From positions 149,969 to 213,968 of the forward strand of contig NZ_CANLEA010000013.1 in the NCBI RefSeq assembly GCF_947489565.1: a DNA stretch of 64,000 nucleotides. Reading direction: 5' to 3'. How positions within the stretch are numbered: the stretch's first letter is position 1; the number at the start of each line of letters is the position of its first letter. The notes below the pieces were generated by a model. It saw nothing but the letters and a program-made list of their open reading frames with translations, was not told the origin of the DNA and ran no database searches. The position numbers and the translations under genes were made by a program. This document shows positions 1-8,021 of the stretch, one piece after another. The stretch comes from an uncultured Kordia sp. GTDB taxonomy: Bacteria > Bacteroidota > Bacteroidia > Flavobacteriales > Flavobacteriaceae.

Positions 1-604
1 CAACTTCAGGCGCTTTATCAGAAGCTTCTAATGTTAACGAATACAGATTATTTAAGGTGTTAAACAAAAAATGCGGATTTATCTGTGCTTTTAAAAACTT
101 AAGTTCAGTATTTACTTTTTCTTTCTGTAATACTTCTAATTGATGACGTTCCTCAAAACGATCTTTGAATGCTTTAATCATAAATAATAAAAATACAAAC
201 ACATATACTGGCGGAAAATATACGACTGCCAAATGAAAAGGATCTGTTATGATGTCTGCCAAACTTTTGTAATGGTAATATTTAGGAACAAAAATTTCCG
301 TCAAATTCATACTAAAAAGCTTGGTAAGTACTAAAAATACATAGGCTGATATCAAAAAGGAAAGTCCAAACTTGAGATATTTCTTTTTAAATAAAAGCTT
401 AGGAACTTGATAATAAACTAAAAAATAACTGGCTGCTAATTGTCCTGGTAAATACGCAAAAGAACTGATCAACGTTTTTTTGACACTTCCATCATTTAAG
501 GCTGCTAAAATCGGTAAACTGATAAACATCACAAACCAGAAAAGTATGTGTGAAGCGACTCTATGCTGAAGAATCCAATCGATGAAATTTTTTCTTTTGA
601 TCAT
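1..604 (-). CDS. LytS-type sensor histidine kinase, N-terminal part (cut by window edge)
   Basis: The reading frame starts at the ATG whose complement lies at 602-604 and stays open to base 1, so only about 201 residues are present. Four hydrophobic segments are followed by a linker ending in the motif QINPHFLFNTLNNLYS, the phosphorylated-His box of the LytS/YehU family (His_kinase, PF06580). The catalytic ATPase half lies outside the window. Family members are inner-membrane kinases that phosphorylate a LytTR response regulator, usually encoded next door; that partner would be beyond the left edge. It is transcribed divergently from the gene at 814. The family call is secure; the stimulus is unknown. 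Confidence 0.85.
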   Translation of the reverse strand, partial: MIKRKNFIDWILQHRVASHILFWFVMFISLPILAALNDGSVKKTLISSFAYLPGQLAASYFLVYYQVPKLLFKKKYLKFGLSFLISAYVFLVLTKLFSMNLTEIFVPKYYHYKSLADIITDPFHLAVVYFPPVYVFVFLLFMIKAFKDRFEERHQLEVLQKEKVNTELKFLKAQINPHFLFNTLNNLYSLTLEASDKAPEV

Positions 605-752
605 ACGATATAAATATATAAAATATGAATACAGCGATGCTTTAAAAAAGACGAATCTTCATCATCGATTGCCCAAATTGTACTTCTTGCGGATAAAAAA
701 AAGCTTCTGTAGCTAACAGGTTTATATCTGTTAGAAATTAGCATTGGTCTAT

Positions 753-788
753 TTTGCAATTTCTCTTTGAAGCGAATCCATAGGTTTG
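753..788 (+). promoter_or_regulatory. Possible Bacteroidota-type promoter of the propeller operon
   Basis: TAGGTTTG at 781-788 matches the -7 consensus TAnnTTTG of Bacteroidota primary sigma factor. A TTTG sits at 753-756, with a 24-nt spacer, which is slightly long for the -33 element. It lies 25 nt upstream of the start codon at 814. Inference from consensus only. Confidence 0.3.
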
Positions 789-813
789 TGTAAAGGATAT
801 TAAATACCAAAAT

Positions 814-1713
814 ATGAAGTATATAAAAGCGATGTATGTTGTGCTAACGTTCTTCTTTACCCAACATATGTACAGTCAAGACGATCAAAAAGAAACAGCT
901 ATAAACTATACGATTGCATATTCATCAAAAGAAGCTGGAAATGGTGATATTTATGTTACAAATGAAGAAGGCACGTCGAAAATAAAGATTACGGATCATC
1001 CAGAAAATGACGGATATGCGGCTTGGTCTCCAGATGGAAAACATATTGCTGCTTATGCCTATCATGATGGAAGGAAAACTTGGTCCATTCACACGATGAA
1101 CAACAATGGAACCAACAGAAAACGATTAACGCATGCAAAAAATAAATGGGATAGTGCACCTGCGTGGTCTCCAGATGGAGAAAAAATTGTATTTGGCAGA
1201 GCTTATAACGATACAGATGGAGTTTGGCAAGAAGAAATTTGGATTATGAATTCCGATGGTAGCAATCAAACGCAAATAAAATCACTCAATGGAGGAGGAG
1301 CGTGCTTTACTCCAGACGGAAGGATTGTTTTTCATTCTAAAACTAATACGAGCGAAATTTGCATATCAAATATAGACGGAAGCAATATCACCAAACTTAC
1401 CAACAATACTACAGAAGATTGGCATCCAGAAGTTTCTTTAGATGGCGAGCATATCGTTTTTATGTCGAATAGAGATGGAAATCATGAAATTTATACAATG
1501 CATATCGATGGCTCTAATCAAAAGCGATTGACGTATAACAACACTCGTGATTCTACACCAACGTGGTCGCCAGATGGTTCTCAAATAATGTATACATCGC
1601 AGGACAAAGAAGGAAAGAGTCATATTTACATCATGAATTCCAACGGTTCTTCCGTGAAAAAATTTATAAGTAATGCTGGCGGACAAGCTTGGCTAAAAAT
1701 ATATAAACAATGA
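814..1713 (+). CDS. Secreted TolB-like (PD40 beta-propeller) protein
   Basis: A 299-residue protein with an N-terminal signal peptide ending near MYSQD. It contains a series of PD40/TolB-type propeller blades, seen as repeated WSPDG motifs (AAWSPDGKHIA, PAWSPDGEKIVF, PTWSPDGSQIMY) followed by strands such as IYTMHIDGSNQKRLT. This resembles the propeller of TolB and of DPP-like proteins, but no catalytic domain is attached. It probably sits in the periplasm and binds a partner or ligand. The stop codon overlaps the next start (ATGA, 1710-1713), so it is translationally coupled to the lipoprotein downstream. The exact ligand is unknown. Confidence 0.8.
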   Translation: MKYIKAMYVVLTFFFTQHMYSQDDQKETAINYTIAYSSKEAGNGDIYVTNEEGTSKIKITDHPENDGYAAWSPDGKHIAAYAYHDGRKTWSIHTMNNNGTNRKRLTHAKNKWDSAPAWSPDGEKIVFGRAYNDTDGVWQEEIWIMNSDGSNQTQIKSLNGGGACFTPDGRIVFHSKTNTSEICISNIDGSNITKLTNNTTEDWHPEVSLDGEHIVFMSNRDGNHEIYTMHIDGSNQKRLTYNNTRDSTPTWSPDGSQIMYTSQDKEGKSHIYIMNSNGSSVKKFISNAGGQAWLKIYKQ

Positions 1714-2597
1714 AAAACACGTCTTTTATCTTCTTACTAATTACAACCATAATTTTAAGTGCTTGTCATACTAAAAAGCAGTCAAATACTGATGATTCAA
1801 CAAGTATAGAAAATCCGTATCTAGGTCAAAAACCGCCAGGATTACAACCGAAACTCTTTGCGCCAGATATTGTTTCTACAGGAAAACATTTGGAAATCGA
1901 AGGTGTTTTTGCGCCAAATATGAAGGAATTCTACTTTACCAGACAAGTACAAGGAGAAGTGCCAAAAACACATATCATTCAATATAAAAATAAAGAATGG
2001 CAAACGATTGCTGAAGAACCACGAACAGGCGAAGTTTCTATTTCTACAGATGGTAATACGATGTATTTAGGAAATGAATATAAGAAACGAACAGAATCTG
2101 GATGGTCTGCACAGAAAAGTTTGGGTTCACAATTCAAAAAGTATCCAATCATGCGACTTACGGCATCTAACACAGAGACTTATGTTTTTGACGAACGCGA
2201 TACAATTGGCACAATTAGGTATTCCCGATTGATCAATGGAAAACATGAAACGCCCAAAGCATTCAGCGAAGTAATCAATACAGGGAAATGGACAGGACAT
2301 CCTTTTATTGCGCCCGATGAAAGTTATATTATTTGGGACAGTGAACGAGAAGGCGGATATGGCAATTCGGACTTATACATTAGTTTTCGTCAAAAAGATG
2401 GTTCATGGGGAAGCGCTATCAATATGGGACCAGAGATCAATACCGAATTTGAAGATGCTTTTGGAAGTGTTACTCCAGACGGAAAATATTTCTTCTATCA
2501 TACAGTATACATAAGTAGCGAAAGCTTTGCCAAAAGTCACGCCAATATTTTTTGGGTCGATGCACAAGTCATAGAAAACCTAAGATCAAAACAATAA
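1710..2597 (+). CDS. PD40-domain lipoprotein, first of a tandem pair
   Basis: A 295-residue protein with a lipoprotein signal peptide (lipobox LSAC, Cys at about residue 19). The body contains TolB/PD40 motifs such as HPFIAPDESYIIWDSEREGG and SVTPDGKYFFYH. The tail WVDAQVIENLRSK is almost the same as in the next gene, and both open with a block NPYLGQKPP after the lipobox, so the two genes are paralogues from tandem duplication. It begins inside the stop of the propeller gene upstream. It is likely an outer-membrane or periplasm-facing lipoprotein; no enzymatic residues were recognised. Confidence 0.75.
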   Translation: MKNTSFIFLLITTIILSACHTKKQSNTDDSTSIENPYLGQKPPGLQPKLFAPDIVSTGKHLEIEGVFAPNMKEFYFTRQVQGEVPKTHIIQYKNKEWQTIAEEPRTGEVSISTDGNTMYLGNEYKKRTESGWSAQKSLGSQFKKYPIMRLTASNTETYVFDERDTIGTIRYSRLINGKHETPKAFSEVINTGKWTGHPFIAPDESYIIWDSEREGGYGNSDLYISFRQKDGSWGSAINMGPEINTEFEDAFGSVTPDGKYFFYHTVYISSESFAKSHANIFWVDAQVIENLRSKQ

Positions 2598-2625
2598 AGC
2601 TTTTCCCATTCAAATCTTACATATC

Positions 2626-3519
2626 ATGAGAAAAATGTTCTTTCTATTAGTAGTTTCTATAGGAATCCTATATCTAGAAGCTTGTACAACTACAAAAGAA
2701 AATAAAGCAGCCGCGATAGCAAATCCTTATTTAGGGCAAAAACCACCGAGTCTTACGCCTGAACCTTTTGCGCCTGGAATTGTGACTACAAATGCTTGGG
2801 AATATGGCGGCACGTTTACACCAGATCTAAAAGAGTTTTATTTCATTAGAGAAGTTAAGGACGAAGTGAACCAGAAAAAAATGGAATTTGTCGTATTCCA
2901 ATATAATAATAAAGAATGGCAGGAAACCGTTATTTCGCCTAGAGTAGGACAACCTTTTATTTCTCCTGATGGGAATACAATGCATTTAGGCAGAAGGTAT
3001 AAAGAACGAACCGAAACGGGAGATTGGTCAGCACTAAAAAAGCTAGATTCCTCTTTTCTTGACATACAGATTATGCGACTTACTGCTTCGGCAAAAGGAA
3101 CCTATGTTTTTGATGAAGTAGGCATGCCTGATGGAGATGGTATCATTCGGTATTCTCGATATATAGATGGAAAACGTGAAAAACCAAAGTCATTTGGTAA
3201 AGAAATTAATACGGGAAGAATGAATGCGCATCCTTTTATTGCTCCAGATGAATCGTATTTGATTTGGGATGGACGAAGAGATGGCGGATTTGGAAGCTCC
3301 GATATTTATATCAGTTTCCGACAGCAAGATGGTTCGTGGGGAGAAGCTATTAATTTTGGAAATACAATCAATACAGATGGTTGGGAAGCAGGAGCAAGCG
3401 TAACTCCAGATGGAAAATATCTTTTTTTCAATAGAAATACAACTCCAAGCAATTATGATAATATAGACATTTTTTGGGTAGATGCTCAAATTATTGAAAC
3501 GCTAAGACCTAAAGAATAA
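2626..3519 (+). CDS. PD40-domain lipoprotein, second of a tandem pair
   Basis: A 297-residue paralogue of the preceding gene. The lipobox is LEAC (Cys at about 20), followed by the shared block NPYLGQKPP and PD40 motifs (HPFIAPDESYLIWDGRRDGG, ASVTPDGKYLFF) and the shared tail WVDAQIIETLR. The 28-nt gap to the previous gene and the shared strand make one operon of three propeller proteins, ended by the perfect hairpin at 3531-3576. Function unknown beyond a likely protein- or glycan-binding role. Confidence 0.75.
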   Translation: MRKMFFLLVVSIGILYLEACTTTKENKAAAIANPYLGQKPPSLTPEPFAPGIVTTNAWEYGGTFTPDLKEFYFIREVKDEVNQKKMEFVVFQYNNKEWQETVISPRVGQPFISPDGNTMHLGRRYKERTETGDWSALKKLDSSFLDIQIMRLTASAKGTYVFDEVGMPDGDGIIRYSRYIDGKREKPKSFGKEINTGRMNAHPFIAPDESYLIWDGRRDGGFGSSDIYISFRQQDGSWGEAINFGNTINTDGWEAGASVTPDGKYLFFNRNTTPSNYDNIDIFWVDAQIIETLRPKE

Positions 3520-3530
3520 AAGTAGGTGTG

Positions 3531-3576
3531 ATAAAAAAGGAAACTATACTTATAAAAACATAGTTTCCTTTTTTAT
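3531..3576. terminator. Bidirectional intrinsic terminator
   Basis: A perfect 17-bp inverted repeat (3531-3547 with 3560-3576, 12-nt loop) with A and T tracts on either side. It lies between the convergent lipoprotein (ends 3519) and the DUF4494 gene (ends 3582), so it can stop transcription from both sides. Confidence 0.85.
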
Positions 3577-3581
3577 AAATA

Positions 3582-4142
3582 TTATTCTGTTTCTGTAGCA
3601 AAACTATCAGCCAACGCTGCTTCTTCGTTGATATCATTCTTAGCAGGAACAGCATCTTTCAAAGCCATAAAATTTTCTAACTTTTTCAATTCACTTTCTT
3701 CACCTGAAAAATACGGGAATACGTCCATAATTGGAGATTCAGAAACTGCAGGAATCGTATATTCTGCCATCGTATCTTTCATTGCGGTCATTGTATTTTC
3801 ATAGGCTTCTTTGACATCATTTCCTTGAATTAACAAATACTGATTCGTTTTACGTTCTTTACCGCTTTCTTCGTCAAAAGCAATCATAGATACTTTGCAT
3901 TTAAACCATCGATCAGAGTTCTCAAACGGATGGATTTCAGCATAATTTGCGACTTTAATATTTGTAATCTTAATCTCTTCGCCTTCTCTCAAATACGCAG
4001 CCATTTCTTGTGTAATTCTACTTTCTGCTTCCGTATAAGAAATCGCATCTACTAAAAAAGGTTCTGTTTTTAGTTTATACTCGCCAGTTTCTTCTTCTAA
4101 CTTTCTATATTTTATCTTGCATTCGTACCAAGTTGCACTCAT
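3582..4142 (-). CDS. DUF4494 domain protein
   Basis: A 186-residue cytoplasmic protein without signal peptide. The opening WYECKIKYRK and later segments (TNQYLLIQGNDVKEAYENT, ESPIMDVFPYF) match my memory of the DUF4494 family, which is common in Bacteroidota. The second half repeats the theme of the first (WYECKIKY near residue 5, WFKCKVSM near 82), suggesting an internal duplication. Function is not known. It stands alone on the minus strand, with an AT-rich upstream region shared with the methyltransferase operon. Confidence 0.65.
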   Translation of the reverse strand: MSATWYECKIKYRKLEEETGEYKLKTEPFLVDAISYTEAESRITQEMAAYLREGEEIKITNIKVANYAEIHPFENSDRWFKCKVSMIAFDEESGKERKTNQYLLIQGNDVKEAYENTMTAMKDTMAEYTIPAVSESPIMDVFPYFSGEESELKKLENFMALKDAVPAKNDINEEAALADSFATETE

Positions 4143-4450
4143 ATCTTTATATTTTTAGGGCATCAAATATAGAATTTCCTTTCAGCTCAAAACCTAAAAA
4201 ATAAGAATAGATATTCACAATTTTCAGGGAAAAAGTATAGTGGTTTTAGAATGAAGGAGTTATGATGTTTTTTTATGATTTCATGTATAAATGTGGTTTT
4301 CCGTAAAATCTTTTCATTCTAAAATTTTAGGTTTGTTTTGAATTGAAAGTTCTTTGAAAATATTGCTTTTAAATGTAGTAATACAGAATTTTCTTTGATT
4401 AACTCTCAAAATTTGTTTAATTTACTTAATTATACGAAAGTGAAAAACTG
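4143..4450. other. AT-rich divergent intergenic region upstream of the methyltransferase operon
   Basis: 308 bp without a gene between two divergent coding regions. It holds the 15-mer GGTTTTCCGTAAAAT at 4295-4309, which recurs upstream of the ABC-3C operon (28082-28096). No clear full promoter was found. Confidence 0.5.
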
Positions 4451-5680
4451 ATGAATTTTATAGATTTATTCTCTGGCGCTGGTGGACTCTCTGAGGGATT
4501 CATTAAGGCTGGATTTAATCCAATTGCACATGTGGAAATAGATTCTCATGCTTGTAATACTTTAGAAACCAGACTTGTTTACCATAAACTTAAAAATGAA
4601 AATAAATTAGATCATTACTATGATTATTTGAATGAAAATGTTGAGCGTGATGTGTTTATTTCAAAATTTGGTGATGAATTTTTATCAGATTCCGTTTTAA
4701 ATATAGGAATTGGAGGGAAAAACAATAAAATTATCTTTGATAAAATAGATCAATTAGTAGGAAATAGAGAAGTTGATTTAATTATTGGTGGACCACCATG
4801 TCAAGCTTATTCCTTAGTTGGAAGGTCTCGAGATGCAAAGGGAATGAAAGATGATCCAAGAAATTTTCTATACAAAGAATATGCTAAGTTTTTAAAACAA
4901 TATAGACCAAAAGCTTTTGTTTTTGAAAATGTATTGGGTTTAATTACAGCAGATGAAGGTCGTTATTTTAAAAATATGAGAGCCTATTTTAAAAGAATAG
5001 GATATCACTTAGATTATGATGTTCAACATTCGAATGATTTTGGAGTTTTACAAAAACGGAAACGTATAATATTAATTGGTTGGCGAAAAGATATTGATTT
5101 TAGTTATCCAATTTTTGATAAAATTGAACATCAATTTAAAGTTAATGATATTCTTACAGATTTAAAAAGACTCAAGCCCGGAGAACAAAATAACTTGACT
5201 AAGTATAAAACAGATAGTACTGAGTATTTAGAAAAGTTTGAACTTAGAAATGGAGTAGACTTTGTAACACAGCATATTGCAAGACCTCATAATGAAAGAG
5301 ATTTGGCTATTTATAAAATTGCAATTAAAAAATGGTTGAAATATGAAGAACGTTTGAAATATCCTGATTTGCCTGAGAATTTAAAAACGCACAAAAACCA
5401 AAAGTCATTTGTAGATAGATATAAAGTTGTTGACCCAAAAGGATATTCGCATACGATGGTAGCACATATCGCAAAAGATGGACATCATTATATTTATCCA
5501 GATATGAAACAAGTACGTTCACTTTCCGTAAGAGAAGCAGCAAGAATACAATCATTTCCAGATGATTTTTTCTTTGAAGGAGGAAGAAGTGCCGCTTTTA
5601 GACAAATAGGAAATGCAGTTCCTCCGTTGATGGCTAAAGAGATAGCTAATAAAATAAGAAAAAAATATAATGGCATTTAA
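4451..5680 (+). CDS. DNA (cytosine-5-)-methyltransferase
   Basis: A 409-residue enzyme that would methylate C5 of cytosine in a specific DNA target using S-adenosylmethionine. The motifs are in the order expected: motif I FIDLFSGAGG (residues 3-12), motif IV GGPPCQAYS with catalytic Cys117, motif VI FENV (158-161), motif VIII QKRKR (201-205), and C-terminal motifs IX/X including REAARIQSFPDDF and RQIGNAVPPLMA. A variable target-recognition region of roughly 130 residues lies between VIII and IX. Its end overlaps the next start by 11 nt, so it is the first gene of a coupled three-gene operon rather than an orphan. No classical restriction endonuclease is adjacent. Confidence 0.93.
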   Translation: MNFIDLFSGAGGLSEGFIKAGFNPIAHVEIDSHACNTLETRLVYHKLKNENKLDHYYDYLNENVERDVFISKFGDEFLSDSVLNIGIGGKNNKIIFDKIDQLVGNREVDLIIGGPPCQAYSLVGRSRDAKGMKDDPRNFLYKEYAKFLKQYRPKAFVFENVLGLITADEGRYFKNMRAYFKRIGYHLDYDVQHSNDFGVLQKRKRIILIGWRKDIDFSYPIFDKIEHQFKVNDILTDLKRLKPGEQNNLTKYKTDSTEYLEKFELRNGVDFVTQHIARPHNERDLAIYKIAIKKWLKYEERLKYPDLPENLKTHKNQKSFVDRYKVVDPKGYSHTMVAHIAKDGHHYIYPDMKQVRSLSVREAARIQSFPDDFFFEGGRSAAFRQIGNAVPPLMAKEIANKIRKKYNGI

Positions 5681-8018
5681 AAATATAGAAAATAGGGCTG
5701 TTAAAACAATATTGAGTCTTCTGCCAAATGATGAAATTAATGCTCAAAATATAGAATCTGAATTAGACTTTGTTTTGCAACATCCAGATTTCAATGGTCA
5801 AATTGATAGGATTAATCTTTTAAAAGAGGTTAATAGGAAATTAAAAACAACTTCTTTTAAAGCAAAGAGCCATATTTTAAGTTTACTTGGAGATGAATTA
5901 ATTGGAAGTGATAGTTTAGCAATTTTCGAATTGGTTAAAAATTCGTATGATGCAGATGCTGAAAAAGTTAAGATTAGTTTTATAGATTTAAATACAAACA
6001 ATCAAAAAATCATAATTGAAGATGATGGTCAAGGAATGAATTATGATAAAATTAAAAATATTTGGCTAACTATTGGAACTGATTTTAAAAGAGGTAGAAA
6101 TAGAAAAGTTAGTGATGTTTTTGAAAGAGTTTCATTTGGTAATAAAGGCGTAGGTAGGTTAGCTGTTCATAAATTGGCAAAAATTGCATCTTTAGAAACA
6201 CAGTATGTTGGTGAAAAACACTCTCATAAACTAACAATCGATTGGCAAAAGTTAATCGAATCAAAAGATTATATACAAGAATTAGAAGTTGAAATTAATA
6301 AAATAAATGGTTCCCTTTTCGAGAAAGGACATGGTACTCGAATAATATTATCAGAATTAACTTCAAAAAGCTGGACAAAAAAATCACTAAAAGATTTAGC
6401 AAGAAAAATTGAAAACATTAAAAATCCATTTGCAGAATTCCCTGATTTCGAAGTGTTAATTGAGTGTAATGATTTTCATCAACAATGGATTGATGAAGTG
6501 ACTTCTGCGGAAGATAATTTAGATGATAGTCTTTATCAATTTGAATTTGAAATAAGCAAACATTTAGACGATAATACTAATAGTTATTTAGATAATGATT
6601 TTGCGGTTATTAAATGGTCTTATTTTTTCAACCCACCTGTTCAAACTAAACTACGACCAAATAGAATACCCCAGAATGACTCAAAATTCATCGAAAATAA
6701 CTTTCATATTGGTAAAATTTTTGAAGAAATTGAAGGTTCAGATACTTATAATAAATATTTGAGAAATAAAGACTTATCAAATATTGGTAAAATTAAGGGT
6801 AAATTTTTTGTATATAACCAGAATAGTTCATTGCTAAAAATGAGGTTTGGAGGGCAAATTAATGCCATAAAAAGTTATATAAGAAATAATTGTGGTGTTA
6901 AAGTATACAGAGATGACATCAGAGTTTATAATTATGGAGAACCATTTGACGATTGGTTAGGTTTAGACTTAGATAAAATACAAAGAATGGGAGATCATTT
7001 TGGAAAAAAAGTTTCTATTGGAGCTGTAGAATTGGATTTAGATGAAAGTATAGATGGTTTAATTGAAAAGACAAATAGAGAAGGTTTTATTGATAATATT
7101 TATTATAAAAAATTTAGAGTTTTAATAAGAGAAGTTTTTAGATTTTTTGAAAGTGAAGCTCTAGTTGATAAAGAAAAAATTGATGAGTATATTGATAGTA
7201 CAAAACCAATTAAAAAAGTTGGATTTGGTGATACAATTAAAGAATTACAATCAAAAATTAAAGAAAAAGATTTAGAAAAAGAATTATCACCTCTTTTAAA
7301 ACGTGTCGACAAAGACTATACTGAAATGAGAGATATAATGGTTAATTCTGGTATGACAGGACTAAATTTAGGTGTAGCCTTCCATGAGGTTGAAAGAGAA
7401 ATGAATTATATTAATAATGATTTGAAACAGTCTGATATTGATATTGAAGATGTTAAAATTAGAGTTAATAACCTTATCCAGATACTTGAAAATTTATCTC
7501 CAATTTTACGTCAAAATAAGAACAGGCAAACAAGTGCTAAATTTATTGTAGAGAAAGCTAGAAATATTAATAAAAATAGATTTGGATATCATAATGCAAT
7601 TTTTTCTTCTCCTCTAATTACTGAAGAAAATCCAAATTTTAATTTTAAAGCTCCAACAAGTTTATTGATTAGTGCAATTTCAAACCTAATAGATAATTCA
7701 ATATACTGGACAACGTCAAAAAGAGATTTAGAAGGAGAAGAATTCAAGCCTGGTATCTTTATTGGTTCAGATTTAAATAGTTTTGATGGTCCTGCGATAA
7801 TAGTTGCAGATAATGGCAATGGGTTTTCAATTGAGCCAGAGTTTTTAACACAACCATTCAAAACAAAAAGAGAAGGTGGTATGGGACTTGGCTTGTATTT
7901 CACAGATTTAGTAATGAATATGATTGGTGGTAAACTAATTTTTCCAGACTCTTTAGACTTAAATATTCCAAAAGTATATGATGGAGCTTGTGTAGCATTA
8001 GTCTTTCCTAATAAATAA
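5670..8018 (+). CDS. Double GHKL ATPase: MORC/Hsp90-like N-terminus plus histidine-kinase-like C-terminus
   Basis: A 782-residue protein with two ATP-binding GHKL modules. The first (about 68-250) has N-box ELVKNSYDAD (87-96), DDGQGM (118-123) and GNKGVGR (157-163), as in MutL/MORC/Hsp90-type ATPases. The second is kinase-like: a possible phosphoacceptor helix GVAFHEVEREM with His572, an N-box SNLIDNS near 671-677, ADNGNGF (713-719) and GGMGLGL (736-742). The operon partners are a C5 methyltransferase (11-nt overlap) and a receiver-domain protein (3-nt gap). This suggests a phosphorelay tied to DNA modification. Prokaryotic MORC-like ATPases are known from restriction-modification-type operons (Iyer and Aravind). 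The substrate and any DNA binding are inferred. Confidence 0.8.
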   Translation: MAFKNIENRAVKTILSLLPNDEINAQNIESELDFVLQHPDFNGQIDRINLLKEVNRKLKTTSFKAKSHILSLLGDELIGSDSLAIFELVKNSYDADAEKVKISFIDLNTNNQKIIIEDDGQGMNYDKIKNIWLTIGTDFKRGRNRKVSDVFERVSFGNKGVGRLAVHKLAKIASLETQYVGEKHSHKLTIDWQKLIESKDYIQELEVEINKINGSLFEKGHGTRIILSELTSKSWTKKSLKDLARKIENIKNPFAEFPDFEVLIECNDFHQQWIDEVTSAEDNLDDSLYQFEFEISKHLDDNTNSYLDNDFAVIKWSYFFNPPVQTKLRPNRIPQNDSKFIENNFHIGKIFEEIEGSDTYNKYLRNKDLSNIGKIKGKFFVYNQNSSLLKMRFGGQINAIKSYIRNNCGVKVYRDDIRVYNYGEPFDDWLGLDLDKIQRMGDHFGKKVSIGAVELDLDESIDGLIEKTNREGFIDNIYYKKFRVLIREVFRFFESEALVDKEKIDEYIDSTKPIKKVGFGDTIKELQSKIKEKDLEKELSPLLKRVDKDYTEMRDIMVNSGMTGLNLGVAFHEVEREMNYINNDLKQSDIDIEDVKIRVNNLIQILENLSPILRQNKNRQTSAKFIVEKARNINKNRFGYHNAIFSSPLITEENPNFNFKAPTSLLISAISNLIDNSIYWTTSKRDLEGEEFKPGIFIGSDLNSFDGPAIIVADNGNGFSIEPEFLTQPFKTKREGGMGLGLYFTDLVMNMIGGKLIFPDSLDLNIPKVYDGACVALVFPNK

Positions 8019-8021
8019 TAT

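Noticed and set aside
601..810. 69-codon minus-strand frame between the first two genes
   Set aside because: It spans the divergent promoter region, has no domain or signal, and overlaps the start of the kinase. Treated as chance.
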